From Thiotrichaceae bacterium UBA7357 (GTDB taxonomy: Bacteria > Pseudomonadota > Gammaproteobacteria > Eutrophobiales > Eutrophobiaceae): DNA of 64,000 nt. The stretch covers positions 124,001 through 188,000 of the forward strand of contig DKOR01000035.1 in NCBI GenBank assembly GCA_002470825.1. Direction: 5' to 3'. Each line of letters opens with the position of its first letter. Position 1 is the stretch's first letter. The position numbers and the translations under genes were made by a program. Positions 39,377 to 50,956 of this stretch are shown here, in pieces. Below the pieces are notes generated by a model, which saw nothing but the letters and a program-made list of their open reading frames with translations, was not told where the DNA came from and ran no database searches.

Positions 39377-40099
39377 ATGATGATGGAGCATACGTCATGT
39401 TATATATTGCATCATAGAGATTATCTTGAAAGCAGCCTTATTCTTGAAATTTTTTCTAGAGAATACGGACGTATTAGTCTTATTGCAAAAGGCGCAAAAC
39501 GTAATAAAAAAAAACAAGGTCTCAATTATAATTTATATCAAGAATATCTGATGAAATGGGTCAATAAATCAGAGTTAGGTGTTTTAATTGATACTGAGTT
39601 AGCAACAATAATGACTTCAATGAGTCCAAATGAAATTATGACGGGCTTCTATATGAATGAAATAATTCTTAGATTATTACATAAGCATGAACCGCACCCA
39701 GAATTATTCGACACTTATAATACAACTATAAAAGAATTATCTAATAACAATACTGATCAAGTACTAATTCGTTATTTCGAAAAAAAATTATTGCAGTCAC
39801 TAGGATATGGAATGATATTTGATCTGGACTTAAATACAGGGAAAGAGATAGTCGCCGAGAACAAGTATTACTATAAATTAGATTTTGGCCCTACTTCAAA
39901 TAGTGATGACAATAAATCAGTAATTCCTATTTCGGGCAAAACATTAATCGACTTGGGCAATGAAACTTTGACAGATATCAAAAATAAAAATGAAGCGAAG
40001 ATACTTCTACGGTCGCTACTCAATCAGTATTTAGGAGAAAAACCACTTGCTAGTAGAAAGCTTTATCAGGAATATATAAAACAAAAACAAACTGTATGA
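39377..40099 (+). CDS. recO: DNA repair protein RecO
   Basis: The 240-residue protein has the OB-fold N-terminus CYILHHRDYLESSLILEIFSREYGRISLIAKGAKR and a helical C-terminal part. RecO loads RecA with RecR onto SSB-coated DNA. It follows era in the conserved era-recO-pdxJ order. Three adjacent ATG-type codons make the exact start uncertain by one or two residues. Confidence 0.92.
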   Translation: MMMEHTSCYILHHRDYLESSLILEIFSREYGRISLIAKGAKRNKKKQGLNYNLYQEYLMKWVNKSELGVLIDTELATIMTSMSPNEIMTGFYMNEIILRLLHKHEPHPELFDTYNTTIKELSNNNTDQVLIRYFEKKLLQSLGYGMIFDLDLNTGKEIVAENKYYYKLDFGPTSNSDDNKSVIPISGKTLIDLGNETLTDIKNKNEAKILLRSLLNQYLGEKPLASRKLYQEYIKQKQTV

Positions 40100-40160
40100 T
40101 ATACCTATATGTGGTTTGTCGTTACAATATCACCTCCTATAAATACTAAAAATATACTTT

Positions 40161-40892
40161 ATGTTACTTGGTGTAAATATTGATCATATAGCGACGCTAC
40201 GACAAACTCGAGGTACTCAATATCCTGATCCAGTGTCTGCCGCATATGTTGCAGAAGAAGCAGGTGCTGATTCTATTACGGTGCATTTACGTGAAGACAG
40301 ACGTCATATACAAGAAAGAGATGTTCGTTTATTAAACGAAACATTAACAACTCCTATGAATCTTGAAATGGCATTGACAGAAGAAATGATCACAATTGCT
40401 GAATCAGTAAAACCGAAGCATTGTTGTTTAGTCCCAGAAAAACGTAAAGAACTTACAACTGAAGGTGGCTTAGACGTATTCTCTCAATTGCACAAAATAA
40501 CTGAAGCTTGTGCACGTCTAAAAGAGGCCAAGATTAGAACTTCTTTGTTTGTCGATGCTAACGAAAAACAAATTGATGCAGCAGCAGAATCTTTAGTACC
40601 TTGTATCGAAATTCATACAGGTCATTATGCAAATGCGATTGATGATGATAAAAAAATCCTGGAATTGAATAAAATAATAAAATCAGTTGCATACGCTAGC
40701 AATCTTGGTCTTAAGGTTCATGCAGGACATGGTTTAAGTTATACAAATGTAATTGCTATTGCAGCAATCCCTGAATTATTGGAATTAAATATTGGTCATA
40801 GTATTATCGCGCGCGCTGTATTAACCGGATTATCCAAAGCGATTAGAGAAATGAAAAGAATAATTGCCTCTTCAGTATCACAAAAATATTAA
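40161..40892 (+). CDS. pdxJ: Pyridoxine 5'-phosphate synthase PdxJ
   Basis: The 243-residue TIM-barrel enzyme closes the pyridoxine ring in DXP-dependent vitamin B6 synthesis. Conserved parts are [45 protein letters not shown]-like TSLFVDAN, and [12 protein letters not shown]. In many relatives acpS follows pdxJ; here prfC does. Confidence 0.96.
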   Translation: MLLGVNIDHIATLRQTRGTQYPDPVSAAYVAEEAGADSITVHLREDRRHIQERDVRLLNETLTTPMNLEMALTEEMITIAESVKPKHCCLVPEKRKELTTEGGLDVFSQLHKITEACARLKEAKIRTSLFVDANEKQIDAAAESLVPCIEIHTGHYANAIDDDKKILELNKIIKSVAYASNLGLKVHAGHGLSYTNVIAIAAIPELLELNIGHSIIARAVLTGLSKAIREMKRIIASSVSQKY

Positions 40893-40904
40893 TTTACATA
40901 TCAG

Positions 40905-42479
40905 ATGTCAAATCAATGCACTCAAATCGAAAAAAGACGCACCTTTGCTATCATTTCACATCCTGACGCTGGTAAAACAACTATAACGGAACAATTATTA
41001 GTGTCTGGCGGTGCTATACAAATGGCTGGAACAGTAAAAGCTAGAAAATCTGATCGGCACGCCACTTCTGATTGGATGCAGATGGAGAAAGAAAGAGGTA
41101 TTTCTGTCACTAGCTCTGTCATGCAATTTGAGTACAAAAGTAAAATCATTAATTTATTAGATACGCCTGGACATGCTGACTTCTCAGAAGACACCTATCG
41201 AACCTTAACAGCTGTCGACTCAGCCCTTATGGTTATCGATGTTGCTAAAGGTGTTGAAGAACGTACTCTGAAATTAATGGAAGTTTGCCGGTTAAGAGAC
41301 ACACCTATAATTACGTTTATTAATAAATTGGATCGTGAAGGAAAAGAATCAATAGATCTCTTAGATGAAATTGAAAAAGACCTAGGTATCAAATGTGTGC
41401 CTTTTACTTGGCCTATAGGAATGGGTGCTAGATTAACTGGAATATATAATCTATTAGAAAATACCTTACGCCTATATGATAAAAAAGATGGTGCTATCCA
41501 TGGGAAACTAATTAATGGATTGCATAGCGATGAAGCAAAAATGATACTGGGTGAGCAAATAAAAATAATTGAGGAAGAAATTAATTTAATACAGGGTGTA
41601 TACGAAAAATTCAATAAAACTGAATTTTTGTTGGGTAGAATAACACCTGTTTTTTTTGGAACTGCATTACACAATTTTGGAATTTCAGAATTTTTAGATT
41701 GTTTGATTGAACATGCACCTGCACCGCAAATACGCGTTGCTGAAGAACGAAGAATAAATCCAAATGAAGATGCTCTAAGTGGTTTTGTCTTCAAAATTCA
41801 AGCGAATATGGACCCGTCACATCGTGACAGAATCGCATTTCTACGTTTATGCTCAGGAAGCTATCAGCGTGGAATGAAAGTCCACCATGTAAGATTGGGT
41901 CGTGACATCCAAATTTCAAATGCATTAACATTTATGGCAGGAAATCGTGAGCAAGCAGAAGCAGCTTGGCCGGGGGATGTAATTGGCCTACATAATCATG
42001 GAACTATTCAAGTTGGAGACACTTTTACCCAAGGAGAAAAGTTAAATTTCACAGGAATACCCCATTTTGCTCCTGAGTTATTTAGGCGTGTACAATTACG
42101 AGATCCATTAAAGTTGAAGGCATTGCAAAAAGGTTTAACACAATTAGGTGAAGAGGGCGCCACTCAAGTATTCAGACCTAAAAATAGAAATGATTTAATT
42201 CTTGGTGCTGTGGGGATACTACAATTTGACGTCGTTGCTTGGCGTCTAAAAGAAGAGTATGGCGTAGAATGTTCATATGACAATATTCCGATTATAGCTG
42301 CTCGCTGGGTTGAGTGTGCCGATGAAAAAATACTTGAGGAATTCTATAAAAAAGCTAGTGATAATCTTGCTTTAGATGGTGGAGAACATTTAACGTATTT
42401 AGCACCATCCATGGTTAATTTGAACTTAACCATGGAACGCTGGCCTGACATTATGTTTTATGAAACAAGAGAACACTAA
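40905..42479 (+). CDS. prfC: Peptide chain release factor 3
   Basis: The 524-residue translational GTPase recycles RF1/RF2. It has [16 protein letters not shown] (P-loop), [12 protein letters not shown] (switch), [17 protein letters not shown] and FINKLDREG, and the RF3-specific C-terminal domain. It starts 12 bases after pdxJ. Confidence 0.96.
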   Translation: MSNQCTQIEKRRTFAIISHPDAGKTTITEQLLVSGGAIQMAGTVKARKSDRHATSDWMQMEKERGISVTSSVMQFEYKSKIINLLDTPGHADFSEDTYRTLTAVDSALMVIDVAKGVEERTLKLMEVCRLRDTPIITFINKLDREGKESIDLLDEIEKDLGIKCVPFTWPIGMGARLTGIYNLLENTLRLYDKKDGAIHGKLINGLHSDEAKMILGEQIKIIEEEINLIQGVYEKFNKTEFLLGRITPVFFGTALHNFGISEFLDCLIEHAPAPQIRVAEERRINPNEDALSGFVFKIQANMDPSHRDRIAFLRLCSGSYQRGMKVHHVRLGRDIQISNALTFMAGNREQAEAAWPGDVIGLHNHGTIQVGDTFTQGEKLNFTGIPHFAPELFRRVQLRDPLKLKALQKGLTQLGEEGATQVFRPKNRNDLILGAVGILQFDVVAWRLKEEYGVECSYDNIPIIAARWVECADEKILEEFYKKASDNLALDGGEHLTYLAPSMVNLNLTMERWPDIMFYETREH

Positions 42480-42531
42480 AGATAAAAAAGTTCTCCATAT
42501 GCTTTAACATTGATGCTTTCATACCTTTTCT

Positions 42532-44940
42532 TTATGAACTTGAATCATTGTTTTGGGAATTACGATTAATGTCCGTTTTATTAATATCGCTTGTATCATC
42601 CCGTATTGTTCTATCTGAAGCGGTGTCAGGATTTATCACCGTTACCTCATTATCTTCGTGAGTCTCTCTTGTACTTGTGAGTTCAATCTCAGGTTGCTTT
42701 TTTGTTAAGTCATTTTCTATGGGGTTAGTCGATTCATTTATTAAATTTTGTGTTTGATAATTCTTACTGCTCTGTTGCTGTATATTGTCACCAGAATCTT
42801 CAATATTATTAGTGACTGGTTGAGAAGCCATCTTATTTACATTAACATCAGGCTGATTAACATCTTCAGAGTTATTGTTTTTTGTAAGGCTTCTATTTTC
42901 TTGACCACTCACAGTGTTACTTACATCATCTTGCTTACGCCTACGACCACCACGTCGGCCTCGTCTAGATCCGGAATTTAGATTCTTTTTTGTTGCATCC
43001 GTATTAGTAATTTCGCTATCGAAATTCTTGTCATTATTTTTTTGCTGATTTTTATTTCGCTCAGAATTATTTGAATCTAGAGTCGAATTACGTCGTTGCT
43101 TGCTATTTATACTTGAATTACGTCGCTGTTGATTATTTGTATTATTACGTCTTGGTCGATCACGATTGGCATTAGTATTACGATTATTTCGTGATCGATT
43201 ATTTTGACGAGGACTATTTGACGCGGCCAGCTTTTTATTTTGAAATATACGAAATAAGTTACCAAGAAATTTAGTTAAAAAATCATTTGGCTTATTTTTT
43301 GTACTTGCAACAGGAACAGGTACTGAGGGTACGAATTGTTTTACAACTGGTTGCTCTACTCGAGGTTTCTTATGAGTGCTGACAAGGTTATTGATGATGT
43401 TGCTGTTTTCATCTGATTGAATTTTGTAGCTAGATTGTTGGTTTTCAACTTGTTTAATATCTGACAACCGAACACGCTGCACAGAGTATTGAGGTGTAAC
43501 CATCATTGGTTCTGGAATCACTAAAACTTCAACATCAAGTCTATGTTGTACTTCGCTGATATGCTGTCGTTTTTCATTCAATAAAAATGTAGCTGCATCA
43601 ACAGGCACTCTCACAATGATCTTAGCAGTCATATCTTTCATCGCTTCTTCTTCGATGATGCGTAGTACTGACAGAGACAATGACTCTACATCTCTAATAG
43701 TTCCTTGACCATCACATCGAGGACAGGGCGTATGACTAGACTCTCCTAAGGATGGCCTTAATCTCTGACGCGACATTTCAAGAAGCCCAAAACGAGAAAT
43801 CCTGCCAACTTGAACTCGAGCACGATCCATACGCAAACTTTCACGCATAGCGTTTTCGACTTCACGTTGATTGCGAGAGTTCAGCATATCAATAAAATCT
43901 ATAACTATTAGGCCGCCGATATCACGAAGTCTAAGTTGTCGTCCTATTTCTTCAGCAGCTTCTTTGTTGGTGTTAAATGCTGTTTCTTCTATATCGCTGC
44001 CTTTAGTTGCTCTTGCAGAATTAATATCTATAGAAATCAATGCTTCTGTATGGTCGATGATAACAGCACCACCAGAAGGCAAACGGACTTCTCTAGAGAA
44101 CGCAGTTTCTATTTGATATTCGATTTGATAACGGGTAAAAAGAGGGTCACTGTCCTTGTAGAGTTTTAATTTTTCAAGGTTATGCGGCATAACCTGCGTC
44201 ATAAAATCGTGACAACGCTTATGTACTTCAGCATCATCTATCCATATCTCATTAATATCTTTACGTAAGTAATCACGAATAGCACGAATAATAACCTCAC
44301 TTTCCTGGTATATTAGGAAAGTCGCCGGCCGTTCCATAGCTGCCGAGCTTATTGCTCCCCAAAGTTGTGATAAATAATCCAAATCCCATTGAAGTTCTTC
44401 TGATGATTTGCCAACGCCCGCAGTTCTCAAAATCAGTCCCATACCTTCCGGGACAGTGAGTCCACTCATAGCATCGCGTGCTTCGGCTCGGTCACTACCC
44501 TCAATTTGTCTCGAGACACCACCTGCACGAGGATTATTTGGCATTAACACTAAATAGCGACCGGCAAGACTGACGAAAGTAGTTAGTGCAGCGCCCTTAT
44601 TGCCACGCTCCTCTTTTTCGATTTGAACAATGAATTCCTGTCCCTCTTCAATGGCATCACTAATACCAATTCTACCAACTCGAGGTTTGTCAGCTTTTTC
44701 AGATTTAAACAAGATACGCGCTATTTCTTTGAACGGCAGAAAACCATGACGTTCAGCACCATAATCAACAAACGCAGCTTCTAAACTTGGTTCAATCCTA
44801 ATAATTCTAGCTTTATAAATATTTGATTTTTTTTGCTCTCGATCGGGTGATTCTATGTCGAGATCGTATAATCTTTGTCCATCTACAAGTGCAACACGCA
44901 CCTCTTCTGGCTGAGTTGCGTTGATCAGCATACGTTTCAT
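42532..44940 (-). CDS. rne: Ribonuclease E
   Basis: The 802-residue endoribonuclease has an S1 domain (about 38-118), a 5' sensor/RNase H part, DNase-like catalytic aspartates in [14 protein letters not shown] and IVIDFIDM, and the zinc-link CPRCDGQG. After about residue 510 the protein is disordered, rich in Asn, Arg and Gln with [12 protein letters not shown], as expected of the degradosome scaffold region but shorter than in E. coli (1061). It processes rRNA/tRNA and decays mRNA. It is divergent from rluC. Confidence 0.96.
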   Translation of the reverse strand: MKRMLINATQPEEVRVALVDGQRLYDLDIESPDREQKKSNIYKARIIRIEPSLEAAFVDYGAERHGFLPFKEIARILFKSEKADKPRVGRIGISDAIEEGQEFIVQIEKEERGNKGAALTTFVSLAGRYLVLMPNNPRAGGVSRQIEGSDRAEARDAMSGLTVPEGMGLILRTAGVGKSSEELQWDLDYLSQLWGAISSAAMERPATFLIYQESEVIIRAIRDYLRKDINEIWIDDAEVHKRCHDFMTQVMPHNLEKLKLYKDSDPLFTRYQIEYQIETAFSREVRLPSGGAVIIDHTEALISIDINSARATKGSDIEETAFNTNKEAAEEIGRQLRLRDIGGLIVIDFIDMLNSRNQREVENAMRESLRMDRARVQVGRISRFGLLEMSRQRLRPSLGESSHTPCPRCDGQGTIRDVESLSLSVLRIIEEEAMKDMTAKIIVRVPVDAATFLLNEKRQHISEVQHRLDVEVLVIPEPMMVTPQYSVQRVRLSDIKQVENQQSSYKIQSDENSNIINNLVSTHKKPRVEQPVVKQFVPSVPVPVASTKNKPNDFLTKFLGNLFRIFQNKKLAASNSPRQNNRSRNNRNTNANRDRPRRNNTNNQQRRNSSINSKQRRNSTLDSNNSERNKNQQKNNDKNFDSEITNTDATKKNLNSGSRRGRRGGRRRKQDDVSNTVSGQENRSLTKNNNSEDVNQPDVNVNKMASQPVTNNIEDSGDNIQQQSSKNYQTQNLINESTNPIENDLTKKQPEIELTSTRETHEDNEVTVINPDTASDRTIRDDTSDINKTDINRNSQNNDSSS

Positions 44941-45397
44941 TATTGTTATTCCTTAAGCCTCGCTCTACCATCTTTGTATGAAACACAAGACTGCCTAATC
45001 AAATCTTATTTCCATACGCAGGGAGCGCTGACACAAATTTTTGCTCATTTTGTTTGGGTTGAGCACGATTACAACCCTGTGTTTCTGATTATCATGTGTC
45101 CATACTAGTACGGATACTTTCAGATAAAATCACCAAACATCACCTATGACATACTACGTTTCGCTACAAATTCTTAAACAATCTATACAATGTGGATATT
45201 GTTAATATATTCTTTTCTAATGACATATCTTAGTTTTATCATCGATGCCATCTAATAATCAAACCTTATCACTAGCTCTTTGCGGTTTTGTGTATCTTAA
45301 TATAAATATGAACTGTGATAAGCCATAATTTCAATTTAGTGTTTGATATGGTTAATATAGCAATCTTGCCGCTGTACAGCAATAAAATGAGTAATAA
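44941..45397. promoter_or_regulatory. Divergent rne / rluC regulatory region with rne leader hairpin
   Basis: This 457-base spacer probably holds the rne promoter, its long 5' leader and the rluC promoter. In the rne leader, GGGTTG (45056-45061) and CAACCC (45072-45077) form a perfect 6-base GC-containing stem with a 10-base loop, about 120 bases before the ATG. In E. coli a leader hairpin mediates RNase E autoregulation; whether this is its counterpart is inference. No coding frame is supported here. Confidence 0.4.
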
Positions 45398-46348
45398 ATG
45401 AATCAAATCCATACAAAAAAAATCAATTCAAAACATATAGTTATAACTTTAGACAATGCGGGGCAACGAATTGATAATTTTCTTATTAGGTACTTAGGTA
45501 AAATTCCTAAATCTCGCATATACCAAATGCTGAGAAAAGGTGAGGTTAGAATCAACAGTGGAAGGATTAAACAGACTTATAAATTAGTCGAAGGCGATAT
45601 TTTACGTGTCCCGCCGGTTTATCTTGATGAACAAAGACAAATTATCCCTTCACATTTATTGCGACAAAGAATATTGGACTCTATTATTTTTGAGGATGAA
45701 GGTTTAATTATTATCAATAAGCCCGCTGGGTTCGTTGTTCACAGCGGCAGCGGCCAATCTTATGGTATAATAGAGACCTTTAGAGCCATAGATGATTGCT
45801 ATAAGAACCTAGAATTGGTTCATCGTTTGGACAAAGATACTTCAGGATGTCTTATGTTGGCCAAAAGTATTCCTATATTGAGACAATTACATTCAGCGAT
45901 GAATAATGACGAAATTGAAAAATCTTATTCTGCACTCTTAGCCGGTCGAATTGCTGACAATAAAATCACAATTGACACTCCATTACGTAAAGCCAATACA
46001 AAATTGGGTGAGCGCATGGTTATAATTGCCGAAAATGGGAAGCCGGCTATGACTAAGCTTTCTCGTGAGCGAATTTTTCAGTCAGCTACTCTTGTCAACA
46101 TAAAATTAATTACTGGCCGTACTCATCAAATTCGTGTGCATGCCGCTTCAATCGATCACCCTGTAATTGGCGACATTAAATATGGTAATCGGATCATAAA
46201 TCGAGAATACAAAAAACAAGGCTTAAAGCGAATGTTTCTGCACGCAAAAACTTTAAAACTCAGGTCACCGGCCAGTAACAAACACCTGACCATAGATGCT
46301 CCTCTTGAACCTGTATTGTGTGAATTCTTGGAACAACTGGCTAATTAA
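45398..46348 (+). CDS. rluC: 23S rRNA pseudouridine synthase RluC
   Basis: The 316-residue enzyme has an N-terminal S4 RNA-binding domain (about 17-75, GQRIDNFLIRYLGKIPKSRIYQMLRKG) and the RluA-type catalytic motif LVHRLDKDTSGCL with the nucleophilic aspartate, then TGRTHQIRVH. RluC modifies positions 955, 2504 and 2580 of 23S rRNA in E. coli. Its position divergent from rne supports RluC over RluD. Confidence 0.93.
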   Translation: MNQIHTKKINSKHIVITLDNAGQRIDNFLIRYLGKIPKSRIYQMLRKGEVRINSGRIKQTYKLVEGDILRVPPVYLDEQRQIIPSHLLRQRILDSIIFEDEGLIIINKPAGFVVHSGSGQSYGIIETFRAIDDCYKNLELVHRLDKDTSGCLMLAKSIPILRQLHSAMNNDEIEKSYSALLAGRIADNKITIDTPLRKANTKLGERMVIIAENGKPAMTKLSRERIFQSATLVNIKLITGRTHQIRVHAASIDHPVIGDIKYGNRIINREYKKQGLKRMFLHAKTLKLRSPASNKHLTIDAPLEPVLCEFLEQLAN

Positions 46349-46482
46349 AATAAGATACAACAAACAACGACTATTGAAGTCTGACGTTAGGGATATAGGT
46401 AATAAAATATAAATATAAAGGGCAATATTAATAAAACATCCGGATTACTAAAATTATAAAATAGATTAACTAAATAGCGCAT

Positions 46483-47430
46483 ATGACTGATATAAAAGAA
46501 AACAATGAATCAAGTAAATTTGAAGAAGCACTGATTGGCGGATTTGCAAAAGAGGCCTTAACTGAACAACGTCGAAATCGACGTTGGGGTATTTTCTTCA
46601 AAATGTTGTTTGTACTATATTTATCTATATTTTCGATTATCTACATTTTCAATAATTTAGAGGTCGGGAATTTTGGTAGTGGTAAGCATTCTGCATTAAT
46701 AGAGATCAATGGTGTTATTGCCGCTAATACAGAGGCAAGGGCCGACTATGTTATTACTGGTTTGAGAAGAGCATTTGAGGATGAAAATACACAGGGAATT
46801 ATATTACGTATCAATAGTCCCGGTGGTAGTCCAGTTCAGGCTGGTTACATCAATGATGAAATAATTCGTTTGAGAGCAAAACATCAAAATATTCCTGTAT
46901 ATGCTGTTATCACTGATATGTGTGCCTCCGGTGGATATTACATCGCCTCGGCGGCAGATAAAATATATGCGAACAAGGCGAGTATTGTCGGATCAATAGG
47001 CGTCGTAATGGCCGGGTTTGGATTTGTCGAGACAATTGAAAAACTAGGTATTGAACGCCGCTTACTACATGCTGGAGATAATAAAGGCTTTATGGACCCA
47101 TTTCGGCCACTTAAAGCAGCTGAAACGATACACATACAAGGACTATTGAATGAAATTCATCAACAGTTCATCGATGTAGTCAAGCAAGGCAGAGGTGACC
47201 GATTAAAAGATGATGAAACATTGTTTTCAGGGCTCATTTGGACTGGAAAAGAGTCTATCAAGCTTGGGCTAGTCGATGAATTAGCAAGTGCTAGCCAAAT
47301 AGCTCGTGATGTAATTGGTGCTGAAGATATAATCGATTATACAAAGCGCGAAAACTATCTCGACCAATTTTCAAAAAAAATCGGCTCAGCTATGCTGCAA
47401 AGTATGAATGATTCTATTAGATTACAGTAA
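46483..47430 (+). CDS. sppA: Signal peptide peptidase SppA (short form)
   Basis: The 315-residue membrane-bound Ser/Lys protease degrades residual signal peptides. There is one span (about residues 39-58). The nucleophilic serine lies in DMCASGGYYIASAADKI and the lysine base probably in NKGFMDPFRPL. Length matches the half-size SppA of many bacteria. It follows rluC without the HAD hydrolase gene often found between them. Confidence 0.94.
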   Translation: MTDIKENNESSKFEEALIGGFAKEALTEQRRNRRWGIFFKMLFVLYLSIFSIIYIFNNLEVGNFGSGKHSALIEINGVIAANTEARADYVITGLRRAFEDENTQGIILRINSPGGSPVQAGYINDEIIRLRAKHQNIPVYAVITDMCASGGYYIASAADKIYANKASIVGSIGVVMAGFGFVETIEKLGIERRLLHAGDNKGFMDPFRPLKAAETIHIQGLLNEIHQQFIDVVKQGRGDRLKDDETLFSGLIWTGKESIKLGLVDELASASQIARDVIGAEDIIDYTKRENYLDQFSKKIGSAMLQSMNDSIRLQ

Positions 47431-47433
47431 TTA

Positions 47434-48018
47434 TTACGGGATTTTCACTCCTAAATTTCTTAACATTTGACAAAGCCGTATTAGAGGTAACCCAACCAAT
47501 GCGGTTGGATCCTCTCCTTCCATTTTTGACATCAAGCTGATCCCAAGCCTTTCAGACATAAAACTGCCTACGCAACTGTATGGTTGTTCTTTATGCAAAT
47601 AATCTTCAATTTCTTGTTCTTCTAGTCTTCTGAAACATACTCGAAATGAAATGACATCTTTTTCACTTTTGTCTTTACTGTAATTCATCACGCAAAGACC
47701 AGTATAGAAAGTCATGGTATTGTTACTCATAGCCATTAACTGTTGTTTTGCATTTTCATAATCACCAGGTTTCCCCAATATCACACCATCGCATTCTAGT
47801 GCCTGGTCTGAACCTATCACGATCGAATTAAAGTGTTTTTTTGCAACATTTTTTGCCTTTGACTCAGCTAATCTTAAAACGTAATTTTCAATCGGTTCTC
47901 CATCGATATGTTGCTCGTCAATATTCGGTGATTCAATCGAAAATTCAAGTTGAAGGCGCTCCATTAGCATTTTTCGATAGGGTGATGATGAAGCAAGTAT
48001 TATTGTATTTGAACTGAT
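47434..48018 (-). CDS. yceF: Maf-like nucleotide pyrophosphatase (YceF type), apparent ATC start
   Basis: The enzyme hydrolyses modified nucleoside triphosphates (E. coli YceF prefers m7GTP). Motifs are ILASSSPYRKML, IGSDQ, GKPGD and FYTGL, ending VGLPLIRLCQMLRNLG. The first ATG (47970) would delete the essential ASSSPYR motif. Upstream, between the stop TAA (48060) and that ATG, there is no ATG, GTG or TTG. ATC at 48018 has a strong ribosome site, AGGAGA, about seven bases before, and yields 194 residues, the same length as E. coli YceF. Confidence 0.9.
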   Translation of the reverse strand: MSSNTIILASSSPYRKMLMERLQLEFSIESPNIDEQHIDGEPIENYVLRLAESKAKNVAKKHFNSIVIGSDQALECDGVILGKPGDYENAKQQLMAMSNNTMTFYTGLCVMNYSKDKSEKDVISFRVCFRRLEEQEIEDYLHKEQPYSCVGSFMSERLGISLMSKMEGEDPTALVGLPLIRLCQMLRNLGVKIP

Positions 48019-48155
48019 GTAATATCTCCTTGAATACGATTTACGCTTACATTTTGGTTAAATTTAAATAAATATCAAATAAGTCAGCTATTTAATAAAT
48101 ATATAACGATATAATTTTGACAGTTTAAACGTCTATCGATAATATTCGCCGCCTG

Positions 48156-48668
48156 ATGACGTCTGACCTGCCGCAATCTATTAACCCATTGTGTCTAGCA
48201 AAGACCAGAGATGCAATTGTAGGTAAAATAAAACTTAACTCACTGTCGCGCACAAAGACAGTTTTGATGAATGAGGAAGGAGAACTAAAATACAGTCTGA
48301 AATTTGACTTTGATAAATCAGGTGTATGCATTATTGAGTGTGAAATTGAGACTGAACTAATCCTTGAATGTCAAAGATGCTTTAAACCACTTGAATTTAA
48401 TGTTCGGAATATTTCTTTACTCGGCATTATTGGTAAAGGAAAAGAGTTGGGAACTTTAGCAAAAGAATATGAGCCATTAGAATTAGATGAAGACGGTGAG
48501 ACTACTGTTGAGGAACTGATTGAAGAAGAATTGTTATTATCAATTCCTCTTTCAGTACTTCATCCATTAGATAAATGTGCAGGAACAAATGATTTAGATA
48601 AAATTAATGTAGAGGCAAAGGTAAGACCTTTTTCAGGTTTAGCGGTGTTAATAAATGGCAAAGATTGA
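48156..48668 (+). CDS. yceD: YceD family 23S rRNA-accumulation protein (DUF177)
   Basis: The 170-residue DUF177 protein has the conserved ECQRCFKPLEF pair of cysteines, the acidic stretch EPLELDEDGETTVEELIEEELLLSIPL and CAG...RPFSGLAVL at the end. It lies directly before rpmF as almost everywhere, and homologues affect 23S rRNA levels. Confidence 0.93.
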   Translation: MTSDLPQSINPLCLAKTRDAIVGKIKLNSLSRTKTVLMNEEGELKYSLKFDFDKSGVCIIECEIETELILECQRCFKPLEFNVRNISLLGIIGKGKELGTLAKEYEPLELDEDGETTVEELIEEELLLSIPLSVLHPLDKCAGTNDLDKINVEAKVRPFSGLAVLINGKD

Positions 48669-48694
48669 TCAATACATTTAGGAGATAAATAGCT

Positions 48695-48880
48695 ATGGCT
48701 GTTCAAAAATCGAAGAAATCAACCTCTAGACGTAATATGCGACGTTCACATGATGCTTTGAGTTCTGCTACAACGTCAATAGAACCAACATCAGGTAAAG
48801 TACATCTTCGTCACAATATCTGTTCAGACGGTTATTACCGAGGCAATAAGGTTATCGAGGTTAAGGGAGATCAGGAATAA
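48695..48880 (+). CDS. rpmF: 50S ribosomal protein L32
   Basis: The 61-residue basic protein starts [20 protein letters not shown] and continues [18 protein letters not shown], typical bL32 of the type without the zinc-cysteine set. It has a strong ribosome site (AGGAGAT) and lies between yceD and plsX, the usual start of the fatty-acid cluster. Confidence 0.97.
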   Translation: MAVQKSKKSTSRRNMRRSHDALSSATTSIEPTSGKVHLRHNICSDGYYRGNKVIEVKGDQE

Positions 48881-48938
48881 TTGGTCTAAAATAAAATCAA
48901 AAAGCTTTCCAGGGCTTAATTATCGCTCTGGATAATTT

Positions 48939-49967
48939 ATGTCTTCAAAAACAACAATAGCACTCGATGCAATGGGTGGTGATTTTGGTCCTTCTGAAAT
49001 TGTCCCTGCCGCACTTTTTGCACTAAAGAAATATAATAATCTTCATCTAGTACTCGTTGGCAAAGAAAATCCTTTGAGAGATGAGTTAAAAAAAAATAAC
49101 GCAAACAAGCATGAGCGAATTGAATTAATTCATGCACCTGAAGAAGTTGAAATGCATGAGTCTCCTTCACAGACTTTGCGTAATAAAAAAATGTCATCCA
49201 TGCGAATAGCTATAGAACAAGTGAGAGATGGGCAGGCTGCAGCTTGTGTCAGCGCGGGTAATACAGGTGCCTTGATGGCAACGTCTCGATTTATTTTGAA
49301 AATGTTACCGGGTATGGACCGTCCGGCTATCTGCACCACCTTGCCTGGTAAAAACGGACATACTCATGTTCTTGATCTAGGAGCCAATGTTGACTCAAGT
49401 TCTGAACAATTATTCCAATTCGCCATAATGGGTGCTGAACTTGCAAGTGCTGTTGAGGAAACAGAAAATCCAACAATTGCATTGCTAAACGTGGGTGAGG
49501 AAGAAATCAAAGGCAATGACCGTGTAAAACAAGCAGCAACTTTACTTTCAGAAAGTCATTTAAATTACGTTGGATTTGTAGAAGGGACTGATTTGTACAC
49601 CGGTGATGTAGACGTAATAGTTTGTGATGGATTCGTTGGTAATATTGCATTGAAAGCAAGTGAAGGCCTGGCTGAGTTTCTCCAACATCATGCAACAGCC
49701 GAATTTAAAAGCAGTGTATATGCTAAATGTGCAGCAATCGTCGCTATGCCCGTTTTAAAAGCATTAAAACAAAAAATTGATCCAAAACAATACAATGGTG
49801 CGTCACTACTCGGGTTACGTGGCATCGTAATCAAAAGTCATGGTGGTGCGGATAGAATATCATTCGCAACTGCAATTGATGAGGCCATCGTCGAAGTTGA
49901 GAATAACATACCGGAAAAAATAAATAAAAAATTGGAACAATTACTAATTGATAGGCAAAGCCTCTAG
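48939..49967 (+). CDS. plsX: Phosphate acyltransferase PlsX
   Basis: The 342-residue peripheral enzyme makes acyl phosphate from acyl-ACP for phospholipid synthesis. Family markers are [12 protein letters not shown] (about 6-17), [28 protein letters not shown] and [13 protein letters not shown] [19 protein letters not shown]. Its stop overlaps the fabH GTG (TAGTG). Confidence 0.96.
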   Translation: MSSKTTIALDAMGGDFGPSEIVPAALFALKKYNNLHLVLVGKENPLRDELKKNNANKHERIELIHAPEEVEMHESPSQTLRNKKMSSMRIAIEQVRDGQAAACVSAGNTGALMATSRFILKMLPGMDRPAICTTLPGKNGHTHVLDLGANVDSSSEQLFQFAIMGAELASAVEETENPTIALLNVGEEEIKGNDRVKQAATLLSESHLNYVGFVEGTDLYTGDVDVIVCDGFVGNIALKASEGLAEFLQHHATAEFKSSVYAKCAAIVAMPVLKALKQKIDPKQYNGASLLGLRGIVIKSHGGADRISFATAIDEAIVEVENNIPEKINKKLEQLLIDRQSL

Positions 49968-50932
49968 TGTATTCAAAAATCACTGGTACCGGTTCCTATC
50001 TGCCTGATCGCATCTTGACCAATGCCGAACTTGAATCTATGGTTGATACGTCGGATGAATGGATACGTTCTAGAACCGGTATTGAAAAGCGACATATTGC
50101 TGCCGATGATCAGACAACTTGTGACCTCGCTGAAAAAGCAGCATTATCAGCGATTAAAGCAGCTGGTATCAACGCAAGTGATATCGACTTAATTATTATA
50201 GCAACAACAACACCCGATCTTGTCTTTCCCAGTACCGCTTGCCTGATACAAGAAAGATTAGATATTCATGGGTGTCCTTGTTTTGATGTTCAAGCAGTAT
50301 GCACTGGTTTTATCTACGCAATGAGTATTGCTGAAAAATTTATTAGTTCAAATAGCTCAACCTGCGCGTTGGTAATAGGCGCTGAGACACTCTCACGTAT
50401 CATCAACTGGAAAGATAGAAACACATCTGTGCTCTTTGGTGATGGTGCTGGTGCTGTCATTCTTCAAGCAAGCGAAACACAAGGTATCTTGTCTAGTCAT
50501 CTTCATGCCGACGGACAGTATGCGAATTTATTGAATGTTCCTGCGGGAATTTCCTCAAATCATGAAATGATTAAAGCGGACAAAGCATTTATTACCATGC
50601 AAGGTAACGAGGTTTTTAAAGTTGCCGTAAATACGTTAGGCCGAATTGTAGATGAAACATTAACAGCAAACTCTATAAAAAAAGAAGAAATTGATTGGTT
50701 AGTACCTCATCAAGCAAATATGCGTATCATATCAGCCACTGCAAAAAAACTGGATATGTCTATGGAACGCGTTATCGTTACAGTTGACCAGCATGGCAAT
50801 ACTTCAGCCGCTTCAGTTCCTTTAGCGCTGGATGTTGCCGTTAGAGATGGACGCATTAAAGTAGGCGATACTATTTTATTAGAGGCTTTTGGCGGTGGTT
50901 TTACTTGGGGCTCTGTATTATTACGTTATTGA
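49967..50932 (+). CDS. fabH: 3-oxoacyl-ACP synthase III (FabH)
   Basis: FabH condenses acetyl-CoA with malonyl-ACP to begin fatty-acid synthesis. The triad is Cys112 in AVCTGFIYA, His in VPHQANMRI (about 243) and Asn in [12 protein letters not shown] (about 273). The start is GTG, overlapping plsX by one base; 321 residues is normal. Confidence 0.96.
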   Translation: MYSKITGTGSYLPDRILTNAELESMVDTSDEWIRSRTGIEKRHIAADDQTTCDLAEKAALSAIKAAGINASDIDLIIIATTTPDLVFPSTACLIQERLDIHGCPCFDVQAVCTGFIYAMSIAEKFISSNSSTCALVIGAETLSRIINWKDRNTSVLFGDGAGAVILQASETQGILSSHLHADGQYANLLNVPAGISSNHEMIKADKAFITMQGNEVFKVAVNTLGRIVDETLTANSIKKEEIDWLVPHQANMRIISATAKKLDMSMERVIVTVDQHGNTSAASVPLALDVAVRDGRIKVGDTILLEAFGGGFTWGSVLLRY

Positions 50933-50956
50933 TGTATTTATGGAATTAAGCTTTAA

